This document shows positions 21,073 through 29,978 of a DNA stretch of 64,000 nucleotides, one piece after another. The notes under the pieces were generated by a model that saw only the letters and a program-made list of their open reading frames with translations, was not told where the DNA came from and made no database searches. The DNA is from Marinomonas ostreistagni (GTDB lineage: Bacteria; Pseudomonadota; Gammaproteobacteria; Pseudomonadales; Marinomonadaceae): positions 124,001-188,000 of the forward strand of contig NZ_JAEMUH010000008.1 of NCBI RefSeq assembly GCF_016461785.1, in the 5' to 3' direction. Position 1 is the first letter of the stretch, and each line of letters begins with the position of its first letter. Both the position numbers and the translations under genes were made by a program.

Positions 21073-21841
21073 GTCGAATACACTCTTCGCTAAGCACAAT
21101 GTCCACTCCTTGTTGCATCAGTAATTGACGCTGCTCTACGGAAATAACGTCGGTGTACAGGGCTTCCACTGCGGCAAAGGATGTGACACAGGCACTCGCC
21201 TTACGCCCCCACTTATGCTGATCTGCAACCAACAACACATGGCGGCTTTGCTCGATCAACACACGACTTAGATTGGCCTCGTCTGGGTCAAAATCGAGAA
21301 TGCCATAGCGTTCATGTAAGCCACCGCAGCCTAGTATGCCGTAATCAAATACATACTTGCGCATACTCTCGATGGCATCGCTTCCCACCAAATCACAATG
21401 ACGATGACGCATTCGCCCAGCCGTTAGCCTTACAGGAATGTCTTGGCGATTTGCAAACAAGGTCGCGACCGTTAGGTTATTAGTAAACACTTGCAGCGCT
21501 TGATGGTTCAGCAACGTCTTCGCCACGTACTCCACCGTTGTGCCTATGCCTAGAAATACCGACGCACCATTAGGAATGGCCTGCGCCACCTGTTGAGCGA
21601 TTTTCTGCTTCGCATCACTATTCAAGAATTGGCGATTCGCGAAGGGTAGATTTTCCGCTGTGGATACCGGCGCAATGCCGCCATGTTGGCGCCTGACTAG
21701 ATGTTTTTCAGCCAGCTGGTTAATGTCTTTTCGAATGGTTTGTGAGGACACATTGAAGCGTTCCACCATGTCCTCAACCAATAATAAATCGCACTGCTGC
21801 ACCCAATTTAAGATGTGCAGCTGACGTTCATTTAAACTCAA
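21065..21841 (-). CDS. DeoR/GlpR family transcriptional repressor
   Basis: About 258 residues. The N-terminal winged helix (RQLHILNWVQQCD to VSSQTIRKDINQLAEK, residues 5-45) and the RRQHGG linker are the DeoR signature, and the rest is the DeoR C-terminal sugar-phosphate sensor (GIGTTVEYVAKTL, FTNNLTVA, DQHKWGRKA). Start TTG 21841 is favoured: GGAG lies seven bases before it and the ugpQ stop ends just upstream; an ATG at 21877 has no ribosome site. It sits inside the ugp operon and probably represses it through the repeats at 26840-26892, with a phosphorylated polyol such as glycerol-3-phosphate as likely inducer. Confidence 0.88.
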   Translation of the reverse strand: MSLNERQLHILNWVQQCDLLLVEDMVERFNVSSQTIRKDINQLAEKHLVRRQHGGIAPVSTAENLPFANRQFLNSDAKQKIAQQVAQAIPNGASVFLGIGTTVEYVAKTLLNHQALQVFTNNLTVATLFANRQDIPVRLTAGRMRHRHCDLVGSDAIESMRKYVFDYGILGCGGLHERYGILDFDPDEANLSRVLIEQSRHVLLVADQHKWGRKASACVTSFAAVEALYTDVISVEQRQLLMQQGVDIVLSEECIRHA

Positions 21842-21842
21842 A

Positions 21843-22571
21843 TCATGACTCCAAATGCATAAACTGATTAGGATCATCGGTGATCACCGCATCCATACCC
21901 CACTGCCAGTGATCTTTAACCGCATCGGTGGTGTTGGCGGTGTAGCAAAGCAATTTGTAGCCAGCCTCTTTTATCGCTCGCGCTTGCGTTTCAGTTAATT
22001 GCGAATAGTCACAATTTAAACTGTATGCCGCTATGCCAGAGAGTTTCTCCTGCCAATCCTGCGGTACATCTTCCACTAAGTAAGCCAAGTAAAGAGCGTT
22101 GTTTAAACGATAACAGACTTCCAACGCAGGATAGTTGAAGCTTGAAATCATTAGCTTTTCAGCGTCTTGCCAAAGCGCTTTTAACGTAGCCAAAATCGGA
22201 GGTACAACCGTCTCAACATCCGTGCCTTCGTATTTGATTTCTAAGTTAAGCCCCAAACCAAGATCCTGAATACACACTATCGCCTGCTCAAGTGTGGGCA
22301 CCCCTTCCCCTGAAAACTCGCGACCAAACCAAGCTCCAGCATCCAAAGATAAGACCGTTTTAAGCTCTGCATCTGCTGTCACTCCAGAACCATTGGTGCA
22401 ACGGTCCAAGGTATCGTCATGAAAGATCACAAGGCCGCCTTGAGCAATTGGGTAGACATCAATTTCTACCCATTTCACGCCTGTTTTCGCTGCAGCTTTG
22501 ATCGATGCCAAGGTATTTTCTGGCGCTAACAATGCTGCCCCACGGTGCCCCATAACTTTGCTCAGTTGCAT
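21843..22571 (-). CDS. ugpQ: Glycerophosphodiester phosphodiesterase
   Basis: A 242-residue GDPD-family enzyme with the family signature HRGAALLAPENTLAS (residues 9-23), WVEIDVYP, HDDTLDRCTNGSG and LNLEIK, giving the catalytic His pair and metal-binding Glu/Asp. No signal peptide is visible, so it is cytoplasmic like UgpQ and hydrolyses imported glycerophosphodiesters to glycerol-3-phosphate plus alcohol. The start overlaps the end of ugpC by ten bases, and the stop overlaps the ribosome site region of deoR, so translation is coupled. Confidence 0.93.
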   Translation of the reverse strand: MQLSKVMGHRGAALLAPENTLASIKAAAKTGVKWVEIDVYPIAQGGLVIFHDDTLDRCTNGSGVTADAELKTVLSLDAGAWFGREFSGEGVPTLEQAIVCIQDLGLGLNLEIKYEGTDVETVVPPILATLKALWQDAEKLMISSFNYPALEVCYRLNNALYLAYLVEDVPQDWQEKLSGIAAYSLNCDYSQLTETQARAIKEAGYKLLCYTANTTDAVKDHWQWGMDAVITDDPNQFMHLES

Positions 22572-23644
22572 GATTTTTCTACCCTTTGTTGGGTCTCAGC
22601 ATCGAATAAATGCCAAGCAGATTTAGGAACCCTAAGGGGCAAGCGCTCTCCCGACTTAGGCGTATGATGTCCCGCCAATCGTACTACAAAGTTTGGCGTG
22701 TTGCCGTCTCCTAATTGAAGGCTACCGTGGACTAAGGTTTCCGCACCTAAGGCTTCCACTGCTTTCACGCTCAGCATGACATCGGCTTCTTCTGCAGCAC
22801 AGATTTCCACATGCTCAGGTCGAATTCCCCAAATAAGCTTTTGATCCGCAAGCTGTGGACAAGGCAAGCGGATATCCACACCTAGTTGCAAATACTCACT
22901 TTTCACCGCGGTGGGGATAAGATTCATGGACGGTGAGCCGATAAATTGCGCCACAAACGTCGAGGCAGGGCGATCATACAATTCCATTGGGGTGCCAATC
23001 TGCTCCGCATGACCTTTATTCAATACCACTAATCGATCGGCCAACGTCATGGCCTCGACTTGGTCATGGGTCACATATAGCGTGGTCGTTCCCAGCTTAC
23101 GCTGCAACTCGCGAATTTCCACGCGCATTTGCACACGTAGTTTTGCGTCTAAGTTGGACAAAGGCTCATCGAATAAAAAGACCTTAGGATCACGTACCAT
23201 GGCACGCCCCATAGCAACACGCTGACGCTGTCCGCCTGACAACTGCTTCGGTTTACGACTCAACAGCTCTTCAAGTCCAAGCATTACGGCGACCGCATTC
23301 ACCTTGGTGTCGATCTCGTCTTTATTCACACCTCGGTTTTTCAAACCATAAGCCATGTTGTCGTACACGGACATGTGTGGATAAAGAGCATAGTTTTGAA
23401 ACACCATGGCAATGTCACGCGCGGCGGGCTCTTTGTCATTCACCCGCTCGCCTTTGATCAGCAAGTCTCCTTGGGTAATGGTTTCCAAGCCTGCCACCAT
23501 ACGGAGCAAGGTTGACTTACCACAACCGGATGGCCCCACTAAAACGATGAATTCACCTTGTTCAATATTCAGGTCAATACTGGGGATCGCGTGATATCCG
23601 TTAGCGTAGGTTTTACCAATATTTTCTAAGACTAAATCTGACAT
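22562..23644 (-). CDS. ugpC: sn-glycerol-3-phosphate ABC transporter ATP-binding protein
   Basis: A 360-residue ABC ATPase of the MalK/UgpC class. It shows Walker A GPSGCGKST (residues 37-45), Q-loop, signature LSGGQRQRVAMGRA, Walker B VFLFDEPLSNLD and H-loop VTHDQ, followed by the C-terminal TOBE/regulatory domain. It powers import by UgpA and UgpE. The transporter specificity is taken from the whole operon, including the adjacent ugpQ. It lies one base after ugpE. Confidence 0.93.
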   Translation of the reverse strand: MSDLVLENIGKTYANGYHAIPSIDLNIEQGEFIVLVGPSGCGKSTLLRMVAGLETITQGDLLIKGERVNDKEPAARDIAMVFQNYALYPHMSVYDNMAYGLKNRGVNKDEIDTKVNAVAVMLGLEELLSRKPKQLSGGQRQRVAMGRAMVRDPKVFLFDEPLSNLDAKLRVQMRVEIRELQRKLGTTTLYVTHDQVEAMTLADRLVVLNKGHAEQIGTPMELYDRPASTFVAQFIGSPSMNLIPTAVKSEYLQLGVDIRLPCPQLADQKLIWGIRPEHVEICAAEEADVMLSVKAVEALGAETLVHGSLQLGDGNTPNFVVRLAGHHTPKSGERLPLRVPKSAWHLFDAETQQRVEKSCN

Positions 23645-23645
23645 A

Positions 23646-24494
23646 CTACTTCTCCGCGTCCACCAGACCTTTTACAAATAATTTCTGCATACCTACCACT
23701 ACTAATACTGGCGGTAGCATAGCTAATAATGTGGTGACCATAACTTGGTTCCATTCCACATCACCTTGCTCCACAGAGAGCATCCGTTTAATACTCATGA
23801 CCAAGGTGTAATAGGCATCATCTGTGGTCACGATCAACGGCCACAAATACTGATTCCAGCCATAGATAAACATGATCACAAACAGGGCCGCGATATTGGT
23901 GCGCGACAATGGCATCAAGATGTCAAAGAAGAAACGAATCGGTCCTGCACCATCGATGCGAGCCGCTTCCACCAATTCACCAGGTACCGTCATAAAGCAC
24001 TGGCGAAATAAAAACGTTGCCGTGGCACTGGCAATCAGAGGCAGTACCAAACCTGAATAACTGTTGAGCATATCGAGGTTTGCCACCACTTCATACGTCG
24101 GCACAATGCGCACTTCAACGGGCAACATCAAGGTAATGAAAATGACCCAGAACGCTGCGCCTCGAAATGGAAAACGGAAAAACACAATCGCGTAAGCGGA
24201 TAAAATGGAGATCGCAATTTTGCCGATGGTAATACCCAATGCCATCACCAGCGAATTCAGCATCATCGACCATACTGGGGCATCGATGCCATTCCCTGCT
24301 TTAGCGAACAACACCGCGCCCCAGTTTTGGATCGCCTGATCACCAAACCAGAGTGGGATTTCCCCAGAACCAAAGGCTTCCGTAGGATGCGTCGACGCGA
24401 CTAGCGCCACCCAGACAGGCAATGCCACCATGGCAATGCCTAAAAGTAGGGAAAGGTGGCTAATGGCCGTTAGCCAAGGACGATTTTCAATCAT
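23646..24494 (-). CDS. ugpE: sn-glycerol-3-phosphate ABC transporter permease
   Basis: A 282-residue inner-membrane permease with six predicted helices. The EAA loop that docks the ATPase is visible as [21 protein letters not shown] (within residues 177-197). The N-terminus and the length fit UgpE of E. coli (281 residues). It forms the translocation pore with UgpA. Its start codon overlaps the last base of ugpA, and it is followed by ugpC after one base, showing tight operon packing. Confidence 0.93.
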   Translation of the reverse strand: MIENRPWLTAISHLSLLLGIAMVALPVWVALVASTHPTEAFGSGEIPLWFGDQAIQNWGAVLFAKAGNGIDAPVWSMMLNSLVMALGITIGKIAISILSAYAIVFFRFPFRGAAFWVIFITLMLPVEVRIVPTYEVVANLDMLNSYSGLVLPLIASATATFLFRQCFMTVPGELVEAARIDGAGPIRFFFDILMPLSRTNIAALFVIMFIYGWNQYLWPLIVTTDDAYYTLVMSIKRMLSVEQGDVEWNQVMVTTLLAMLPPVLVVVGMQKLFVKGLVDAEK

Positions 24495-25369
24495 TAGTAT
24501 TCCACCTTACGCTCAATGTAACGGAATTGAACCACCGTCATAATCCCCACCAATCCCATGAGCACCACAGATTGCGCTGCAGAGCTGCCAAGATCTAGAC
24601 CAATGAAACCGTCATTAAAGACCTTGTAAACCATGGTGGCGGTGCTCACACCTGGACCACCTTGAGTGGTCGCATCGATCACACCAAAGGTGTCAAAGAA
24701 GGCGTACACCAAGTTCACGACCAATAAGAAGAATGTGGTCGGTGATAGCAACGGAAACACAATGTCCCAGAAGCGTTTTGCAGGGCTGGCACCATCAATT
24801 GCAGCCGCTTCAATCAAAGAACGTGGCACCGCTTGAAGGCCCGCTAAAAAGAATAAAAAGTTGTAGCTGATCTGCTTCCAAGTGGCAGAAATTACCACCA
24901 AAATCATTGCCTGATCACCGTTTAAAAAGTGATTCCACTCGACACCAACCGTTTCTAACCAAAGCGCAACGGGCCCCATACTGGGGTCAAATAGAATCCA
25001 CCACAAAACGCCAGCCAACGCAGGGGCGACGGCATAGGGCCAAATCAGCAACGTCTGGTAAGCCAACTTGCCTCGAATCACACGATCGGCCATCACGGCC
25101 AGCCACAAGGCTAACGCCATACCGAGGAAAGCCACCGAGAAACTAAATATCAACGTCACACCGATCGAGGTGTAATACTGTGGGTCTTGGAAAATATCGA
25201 TAAAGTTATCTAAACCGACAAATTCACGGCTTAGACCAAACGCGTCTTCTTGATAAAACGCTTGTTCAATGGCCTGTTCGGCAGGCCATAAAAAGAAGAT
25301 AAAGGTAATTACTAACTGTGGTAACAGCAGCAAATACGGCAACTTCTTTTGTGGAAAATGTACGGACAT
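24494..25369 (-). CDS. ugpA: sn-glycerol-3-phosphate ABC transporter permease
   Basis: A 291-residue permease with six predicted membrane helices and the EAA motif [20 protein letters not shown] (near residues 187-206). Length and sequence fit UgpA. It pairs with UgpE in the inner membrane and receives substrate from UgpB. It lies 88 bases after ugpB; that gap holds a stem-loop with a U-tract (25405-25433) that would reduce transcription into the permease genes relative to the binding protein gene. Confidence 0.93.
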   Translation of the reverse strand: MSVHFPQKKLPYLLLLPQLVITFIFFLWPAEQAIEQAFYQEDAFGLSREFVGLDNFIDIFQDPQYYTSIGVTLIFSFSVAFLGMALALWLAVMADRVIRGKLAYQTLLIWPYAVAPALAGVLWWILFDPSMGPVALWLETVGVEWNHFLNGDQAMILVVISATWKQISYNFLFFLAGLQAVPRSLIEAAAIDGASPAKRFWDIVFPLLSPTTFFLLVVNLVYAFFDTFGVIDATTQGGPGVSTATMVYKVFNDGFIGLDLGSSAAQSVVLMGLVGIMTVVQFRYIERKVEY

Positions 25370-25404
25370 ACTCGCACTCAGCTATTTAGAGCAAACATCA
25401 AAGC

Positions 25405-25433
25405 AAAAAAGCCTCCCTCCGAGAGAGGGAGGC
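25405..25433 (-). terminator. Intercistronic terminator/attenuator between ugpB and ugpA
   Basis: GCCTCCCTC pairs with GAGGGAGGC around a 5-base loop; six A residues at 25405-25410 give a U-tract on the minus strand. Because it lies inside an operon, partial termination or 3'-end protection of ugpB mRNA is the likely role. A nearly identical stem occurs after the TRAP binding-protein gene at 30961. Confidence 0.8.
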
Positions 25434-25457
25434 ACCTCAAGAGTGAGGAAGTGATGA

Positions 25458-26756
25458 TCAGTTATTCGCTTTTTCGAATTTACGTAGTAACGCGTTACCA
25501 CGCTCAACCGCTTTATCTAGGGCGGCTTGAGCGTCCGCATCACCACTCCAAACCGACTCTAGTTCTTCGTTGATGATGTCGCGGATTTGAACAAAGTTAC
25601 CTAGGCGCAGACCTTTAGAGTTTTCTGTTGGTGTCACAGAGGTCATTTGAATCACACCTGTTTCCGTACCTGGGTTCGCAGCATAGAAGCCTTGTCCTTT
25701 AGTCAGATCGTAGGCTGCATGAGTGATCGGTAGGTAGCCTGAGAATTGGTGCCAGTCAGCTTGCATGTCTGCACGAGATAGGAAGTTTAGGAACGTTGCC
25801 ACACCTTGGTATTCTGCATCGCTCTTACCTTGAAGCACCCAAAGCGATGCGCCACCAATGATGGTGTTTTGTGGGGTATCGATTTGGCTCGCCCAATAAG
25901 GTAATTGCGACACACCAAAATCAAATTTCGCATTACGCTTCATGCCGGCATAGCCTGCAGAAGAGCCCATAAACATCGCACATTCCTGGCTGTAGAATTT
26001 CGGTGCAGAATCACTACGACGGCCGCCGTAGCTGAAGATGCCATTTTGCTGCCACTCGCTCATTTTCGAGATGTGCGCAACTTGCACAGGACCGTTAAAA
26101 GCAAACTCGGTGTCCATGCCAGCGAAACCGTTCGCCTTCGTCGCAAAAGGCACATTGTGACGCGCACTTAAGTTTTCTAATTGAATCCAAGACTGCCAAG
26201 AGGTAGTGAAACCACATTCCACTCCGCTATCCAGTAGCTTTTGCGATACAGTTTCCATGTCTTCCCAAGTTTTTGGTGCCGACACGCCAGCTTTCGCAAA
26301 CAGTTCCTTGTTGTAATACAGCACTGGTGTTGAGCTGTTAAATGGCATAGAAAGCATGTTGCCATCTTGGTCTGTGTAGTAACCCGTTACAGAGCTTAGA
26401 TAGTCATCCTGATTGAACGGCTGACCTTGTTCACGCATCAATTTGTAAACTGGGTAAATCGCGCCTTCTGCGGCCATCATGCTCGCCGTACCGACTTCAA
26501 ACACCTGCACAATCGCTGGCTGCTGCTTAGCGCGAAACGCCGCAATTGCTGACGTCATGGTTTCAGTGTAGTTACCTTTGTAAACCGGTTTTACTTCATA
26601 CAAGTCTTGGGCACTGTTAAATGCCTGCGCAATTTCTTCAACTTTCTCACCGTTAGCGCCACCCATTGCGTGCCACCACTCAATCTGTGTCGCAGACATC
26701 GCAGAGCCTGAAACCGCTAATCCTACCGCTAATGAAACCAATGCACGTGAACTCAT
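25458..26756 (-). CDS. ugpB: sn-glycerol-3-phosphate periplasmic binding protein
   Basis: About 432 residues, close to UgpB of E. coli. The signal peptide (MSSRALVSLAVGLAVSGSAMSA) is followed by TQIEWWHAMGGANGEKVEEI, the typical UgpB mature N-terminus, and FNSSTPVLYYNKELFAKAG, the substrate-clamp region of this family. The ATG at 26756 has GAGGG upstream; the frame is open further 5' to 26867, but that would bury the signal peptide. It binds glycerol-3-phosphate or glycerophosphodiesters in the periplasm. It is the first gene of the operon and is preceded by the repeat array at 26840-26892. Confidence 0.93.
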   Translation of the reverse strand: MSSRALVSLAVGLAVSGSAMSATQIEWWHAMGGANGEKVEEIAQAFNSAQDLYEVKPVYKGNYTETMTSAIAAFRAKQQPAIVQVFEVGTASMMAAEGAIYPVYKLMREQGQPFNQDDYLSSVTGYYTDQDGNMLSMPFNSSTPVLYYNKELFAKAGVSAPKTWEDMETVSQKLLDSGVECGFTTSWQSWIQLENLSARHNVPFATKANGFAGMDTEFAFNGPVQVAHISKMSEWQQNGIFSYGGRRSDSAPKFYSQECAMFMGSSAGYAGMKRNAKFDFGVSQLPYWASQIDTPQNTIIGGASLWVLQGKSDAEYQGVATFLNFLSRADMQADWHQFSGYLPITHAAYDLTKGQGFYAANPGTETGVIQMTSVTPTENSKGLRLGNFVQIRDIINEELESVWSGDADAQAALDKAVERGNALLRKFEKANN

Positions 26757-26839
26757 GCTAATAACCCTCGTTGTAAGCCAAAAATGGAATAAGAATTCGT
26801 CATAACGCATCAAACGAGGGTCAATGTACGTGCGTAATG

Positions 26840-26892
26840 TTTCATTTTGATGATATTTAAATTTCAAATGAAACCAGCTTCTTTCATTTGAA
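26840..26892. promoter_or_regulatory. Candidate DeoR-type operator array upstream of ugpB
   Basis: Three copies of a TTTCATTTGA-like motif occur: TTTCATTTTGA (26840-26850), the inverted TTTCAAATGAAA (26862-26873) and TTTCATTTGAA (26882-26892). Centres are about 22 and 20 bp apart, two helical turns, as expected for a repressor binding one DNA face. The DeoR-family gene inside the operon is the obvious candidate regulator. No clear PhoB box was seen. Confidence 0.5.
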
Positions 26893-26925
26893 CAATATTT
26901 TGTCCCTTATCGAACTTATAAAACG

Positions 26926-26961
26926 AAAAAAGGGTTTCAAGTCTGCCTTGAAACCCTTTTT
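26926..26961. terminator. Bidirectional terminator
   Basis: AAAAAAGGGTTTCAAG pairs with its complement at 26947-26961 around loop TCTGC, with T-runs on both sides. It closes the minus-strand transcript of the two membrane-protein genes upstream and insulates it from ugpB. Confidence 0.92.
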
Positions 26962-26987
26962 CAACGAAGCCAATGTCTCGCTATACG

Positions 26988-27335
26988 CTACTCTTGCGAG
27001 TTAACTTGCGCCAATACCGCTTCGATTTCCTGTTTCTTTTTACGGGATTTAAAAAAGTTTGCGATCACCGATGCGGCAGTAATACCGATCAGAGCGGACA
27101 ACATGTCATCATTGCCGTAGCTGACAATGAAGCTATAAATCAGCAGCACACTACCAATAATCAATATCAGTGGTTGATAAGAAACCTTCAACGCGCCAGT
27201 TTGTTCATTTTGAACGATAGTGACGCCGTAAAATGATCCGATTGAGCCAACATAAATACGGCGTGGGAAGGCTTTTAATTTAGCGGGATAGCCCTGCTCT
27301 TCTAATAATGTCGTAATGTCTTCTAATTGCTTCAT
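26988..27335 (-). CDS. Small membrane protein of unknown function
   Basis: A 115-residue protein that I do not recognise. An N-terminal soluble part (MKQLEDITTLLEEQGYPAKL) with an acidic helix precedes a beta-rich stretch and two membrane helices (about residues 55-72 and 79-92, LILIIGSVLLIYSFIV and LSALIGITAASVIANFF), ending in a charged KSRKKKQEIE tail. The start overlaps the stop of the DUF502 gene by four bases, so the two are translated together and may work together at the membrane. It ends before a strong terminator. Confidence 0.7.
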   Translation of the reverse strand: MKQLEDITTLLEEQGYPAKLKAFPRRIYVGSIGSFYGVTIVQNEQTGALKVSYQPLILIIGSVLLIYSFIVSYGNDDMLSALIGITAASVIANFFKSRKKKQEIEAVLAQVNSQE

Positions 27336-27913
27336 GATTTTGTCTTTGATTGCACTCCACCTGTGACCGCAATGCGCATACCTTCTTCCATCGTTACATC
27401 TAAAGGTGTCAGTTTATCCAGTTCAACGTATACCGTCATACCACCGATTTGATAGCTCAAAGGAAGATAAACCCCCACTAAATTCCCGTCGCCAAACAGT
27501 CGCTGCCCCATTTTTTCACCAGTAACAAAACCAATGACCTGCATACCTTGGACTTCTAACGACACGACACTCTGCTGCTCAGTTTTATTGGACAGACTGA
27601 ACACTGTCATCATGTCTTGCAGCGCCCCATAGATCGATTTGACTAAGGGGATGTTCTCAAACACCCTGTGGCTTACTTTCATTAGGTAGCGAACGCCGTA
27701 AAAGTTCACCACCAAGCCAATCAGAGCCAACCCTGCTAGGCAGGTTAACACTCCAAGCCCAGGGAAATAGTAGTCCACTGGCCATACTAACAACACTAGC
27801 GGGCGTACCAATGTCTCGGCTGTAGTAAACAACCAATAAATAAAATAGACCGTCAGGCCAATCGGTAAAACGGCCACCAAGCCTTTTAATACTAAGGATA
27901 TCAGTTTATTCAT
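27332..27913 (-). CDS. DUF502 family membrane protein
   Basis: About 193 residues. Two N-terminal hydrophobic segments (LVLKGLVAVLPIGLTVYFIYW and a second near 45-70) and the motif VPLVKSIYGALQDMM-type region (IPLVKSIYGALQDM) with GEKMGQRLFGDGNLVGVYLP mark DUF502, a widespread inner-membrane family of unknown role. The ATG at 27913 is preferred since GGAGCG precedes it; the frame extends to 27961 without a ribosome site. It is coupled to the small membrane gene downstream. Divergently, the LysR gene begins at 28078. Confidence 0.82.
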   Translation of the reverse strand: MNKLISLVLKGLVAVLPIGLTVYFIYWLFTTAETLVRPLVLLVWPVDYYFPGLGVLTCLAGLALIGLVVNFYGVRYLMKVSHRVFENIPLVKSIYGALQDMMTVFSLSNKTEQQSVVSLEVQGMQVIGFVTGEKMGQRLFGDGNLVGVYLPLSYQIGGMTVYVELDKLTPLDVTMEEGMRIAVTGGVQSKTKS

Positions 27914-28077
27914 TTTGCGCTCCATTAGGAGTAACAGAGCATACAAAACCCGTACCAGCATAGATAGAGAGTTGGACGCAATGATTCGGCAATAACATAG
28001 GAAAGTGCGTCACACTGGTCTGGCTTAGAGGTTTAAAGCCCGTTATTCTGCTGTGTCAGGTAAAAGGGAGAAGTTCA

Positions 28078-28980
28078 TTGAATTACAAACGCTTAGAGAC
28101 TTTTGTTTGGGTCGCCTCACTTGGCAGTTTTCGCAAGGCAGCAGAACGCATGCATACCACGCAACCCGCGATTTCTGCCCGCATCTCAGCCTTGGAATCC
28201 GAACTGGGGGTGAAACTCTTTGAACGGGAAGTTGGCTCAGCCCCCATCGCCCTAACCGCTAAAGGCAAAGACTTACTGCCTTACGTTGAGAAGATTTTGT
28301 ACCAATCGGAACAACTACGTAAACGAGCAGAAAGTACAACCGCATACTCGGGTGTGATTCGTATTGGCGTTTCGGAAACCATTGCTCACACATGGCTATC
28401 GACGTTTTTGTCTCGTTTGCACAATGAAATGCCCAAACTAGACGTAGAACTCACGGTCGAAGTCACCACCGTACTCTCAGCAGGGATCAAAGACCGCTCC
28501 ATCGATTTGGGGCTTTTAATGGGGCCTATTAATGATCCGAGCATTGTCAATTTAGACTTATGTACCTTCTCACTTTCTTGGGTAGCCAGCCCAATGCTTA
28601 ACTTACCTGACCGTTTGCTGTATCTCGAAGAACTGACTCCTTGGCCGATCATCTCCTATGCCCGAAACAGTAAACCTTACGCTGAAATCTCCCAGAAATT
28701 CAGGGAGTTAGAAGGGCCTCCAGCGCACTTTTTTGCGTCGACCTCGCTCGCTGCCTGTCGCAGTTTGGCGCTGGATGCAGTGGGGGTTGCCACCATGCCC
28801 GATGTCATGATTGAGGACGCGCTGCAAGCAGGCACACTCAAGCGCATTCGCGCCATTTGGACGCCATCAGAACTAAAATTTACCGCGTCCTATTCAGATG
28901 AGCCGTTTAACCCCATTGCAGAAGTCGCCGCAAAAATCGCCGTTGAAACAGCCAATGAATACGCTCAAATGAACACTTGA
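28078..28980 (+). CDS. LysR family transcriptional regulator
   Basis: A 300-residue LysR-type regulator. The N-terminal winged helix (LETFVWVASLGSFRKAAERM then TTQPAISARISALE, residues 5-40) is textbook, followed by the periplasmic-binding-like effector domain. The start is TTG at 28078 with AGGGAG seven bases upstream; no in-frame ATG could preserve the helix. It stands before the DUF1445-TRAP-pxpABC genes in the same direction with a 106-bp gap and is the likely local activator of 5-oxoproline or D-glutamate use. The effector itself is not evident from sequence. Confidence 0.9.
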   Translation: MNYKRLETFVWVASLGSFRKAAERMHTTQPAISARISALESELGVKLFEREVGSAPIALTAKGKDLLPYVEKILYQSEQLRKRAESTTAYSGVIRIGVSETIAHTWLSTFLSRLHNEMPKLDVELTVEVTTVLSAGIKDRSIDLGLLMGPINDPSIVNLDLCTFSLSWVASPMLNLPDRLLYLEELTPWPIISYARNSKPYAEISQKFRELEGPPAHFFASTSLAACRSLALDAVGVATMPDVMIEDALQAGTLKRIRAIWTPSELKFTASYSDEPFNPIAEVAAKIAVETANEYAQMNT

Positions 28981-29086
28981 TAAAAAAAATTGATCAAAAA
29001 TACCAAAAAAACACGATTAGACTTTTTATAGGGTGTGCTTCTACTCTTGATTTAACCCAACTGTGATAAAAATTAGGAAAACAGTC

Positions 29087-29887
29087 ATGCCTCAGTCATC
29101 GTTAACCTTGTTGCAACAGACCTCAGAACTCCGCCAAGCGATACGCCGAAAAGAGCACACAGGGCCTACCAGTGGCTTAGCAACGGGAGCGATGCAAGGT
29201 AACGTAGTGATTCTACCGGCTGAGTACGCAAATGAGTTTTTACTGTTCTGCCAGAACAACCCTGTCTCTTGCCCTTTGATCGGCGTTTCAGAAGTCGGCG
29301 ACTATCGTATGCCTATGCTAGGTGAAGACATCGACATGCGTCACGATATTCCCGAGTACTATGTCTATCGCAACGGTGAAAAGGTAGAAAGTCGCTCTGA
29401 TATTGAAGCACTTTGGCAAGACGATATGGTTGCGTTTGTCCTAGGTTGCTCGTTTTCCTTCGAACATGCTTTGTCCCAAGCAGGCTTAACCCCTCGAAAC
29501 ATTGAAGAAGACGTTAATGTTTCCATGTTTGAAACTAATATTGCGACGACGCCTGCTGGACGCTTCCATGGTAATACCGTAGTGACCATGCGTCCCTATT
29601 TACCTAAAGATGCCATCCGAGCGATTCAAATTACCACACGTTTTCCTAAGGCCCATGGCGCGCCACTTCACTTCGGTAGCCCAGAAGCCATCGGTATCAA
29701 TGACCTTAGTAAACCAGAGTTCGGTGATGCAGTCAGCATTCGTGCTGGCGAAGTACCGGTATTTTGGGCCTGTGGTGTCACACCTCAGCTGGCGATTCGT
29801 AATGCCAAACCGCCAATTTGCATCACCCATGCACCAGGTAAAATGCTGGTGACTGACATTCTCGATACTGACTTAGCGGTCTTTTAG
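29087..29887 (+). CDS. DUF1445 protein, putative hydro-lyase / D-glutamate cyclase-like
   Basis: A 266-residue protein matching DUF1445 (YcsI of Bacillus): conserved blocks [39 protein letters not shown]-like ([12 protein letters not shown]), [22 protein letters not shown] and [13 protein letters not shown]. The mammalian member of this family is D-glutamate cyclase, which makes 5-oxo-D-proline from D-glutamate. In Bacillus ycsI lies with the pxpABC homologues, as here, so a role feeding or processing 5-oxoproline is well supported by context, though the exact reaction in bacteria is inference. ATG 29087 follows AGGA; a GTG at 29063 is weaker. Confidence 0.85.
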   Translation: MPQSSLTLLQQTSELRQAIRRKEHTGPTSGLATGAMQGNVVILPAEYANEFLLFCQNNPVSCPLIGVSEVGDYRMPMLGEDIDMRHDIPEYYVYRNGEKVESRSDIEALWQDDMVAFVLGCSFSFEHALSQAGLTPRNIEEDVNVSMFETNIATTPAGRFHGNTVVTMRPYLPKDAIRAIQITTRFPKAHGAPLHFGSPEAIGINDLSKPEFGDAVSIRAGEVPVFWACGVTPQLAIRNAKPPICITHAPGKMLVTDILDTDLAVF

Positions 29888-29978
29888 TGTCTGCTTTACC
29901 GTGCAGATGCCCTAACTCTGTACGGCGATTTTTAAAATCAAAATAACTTTAAACCTTCAATTGAAAGGACAAGGAACA

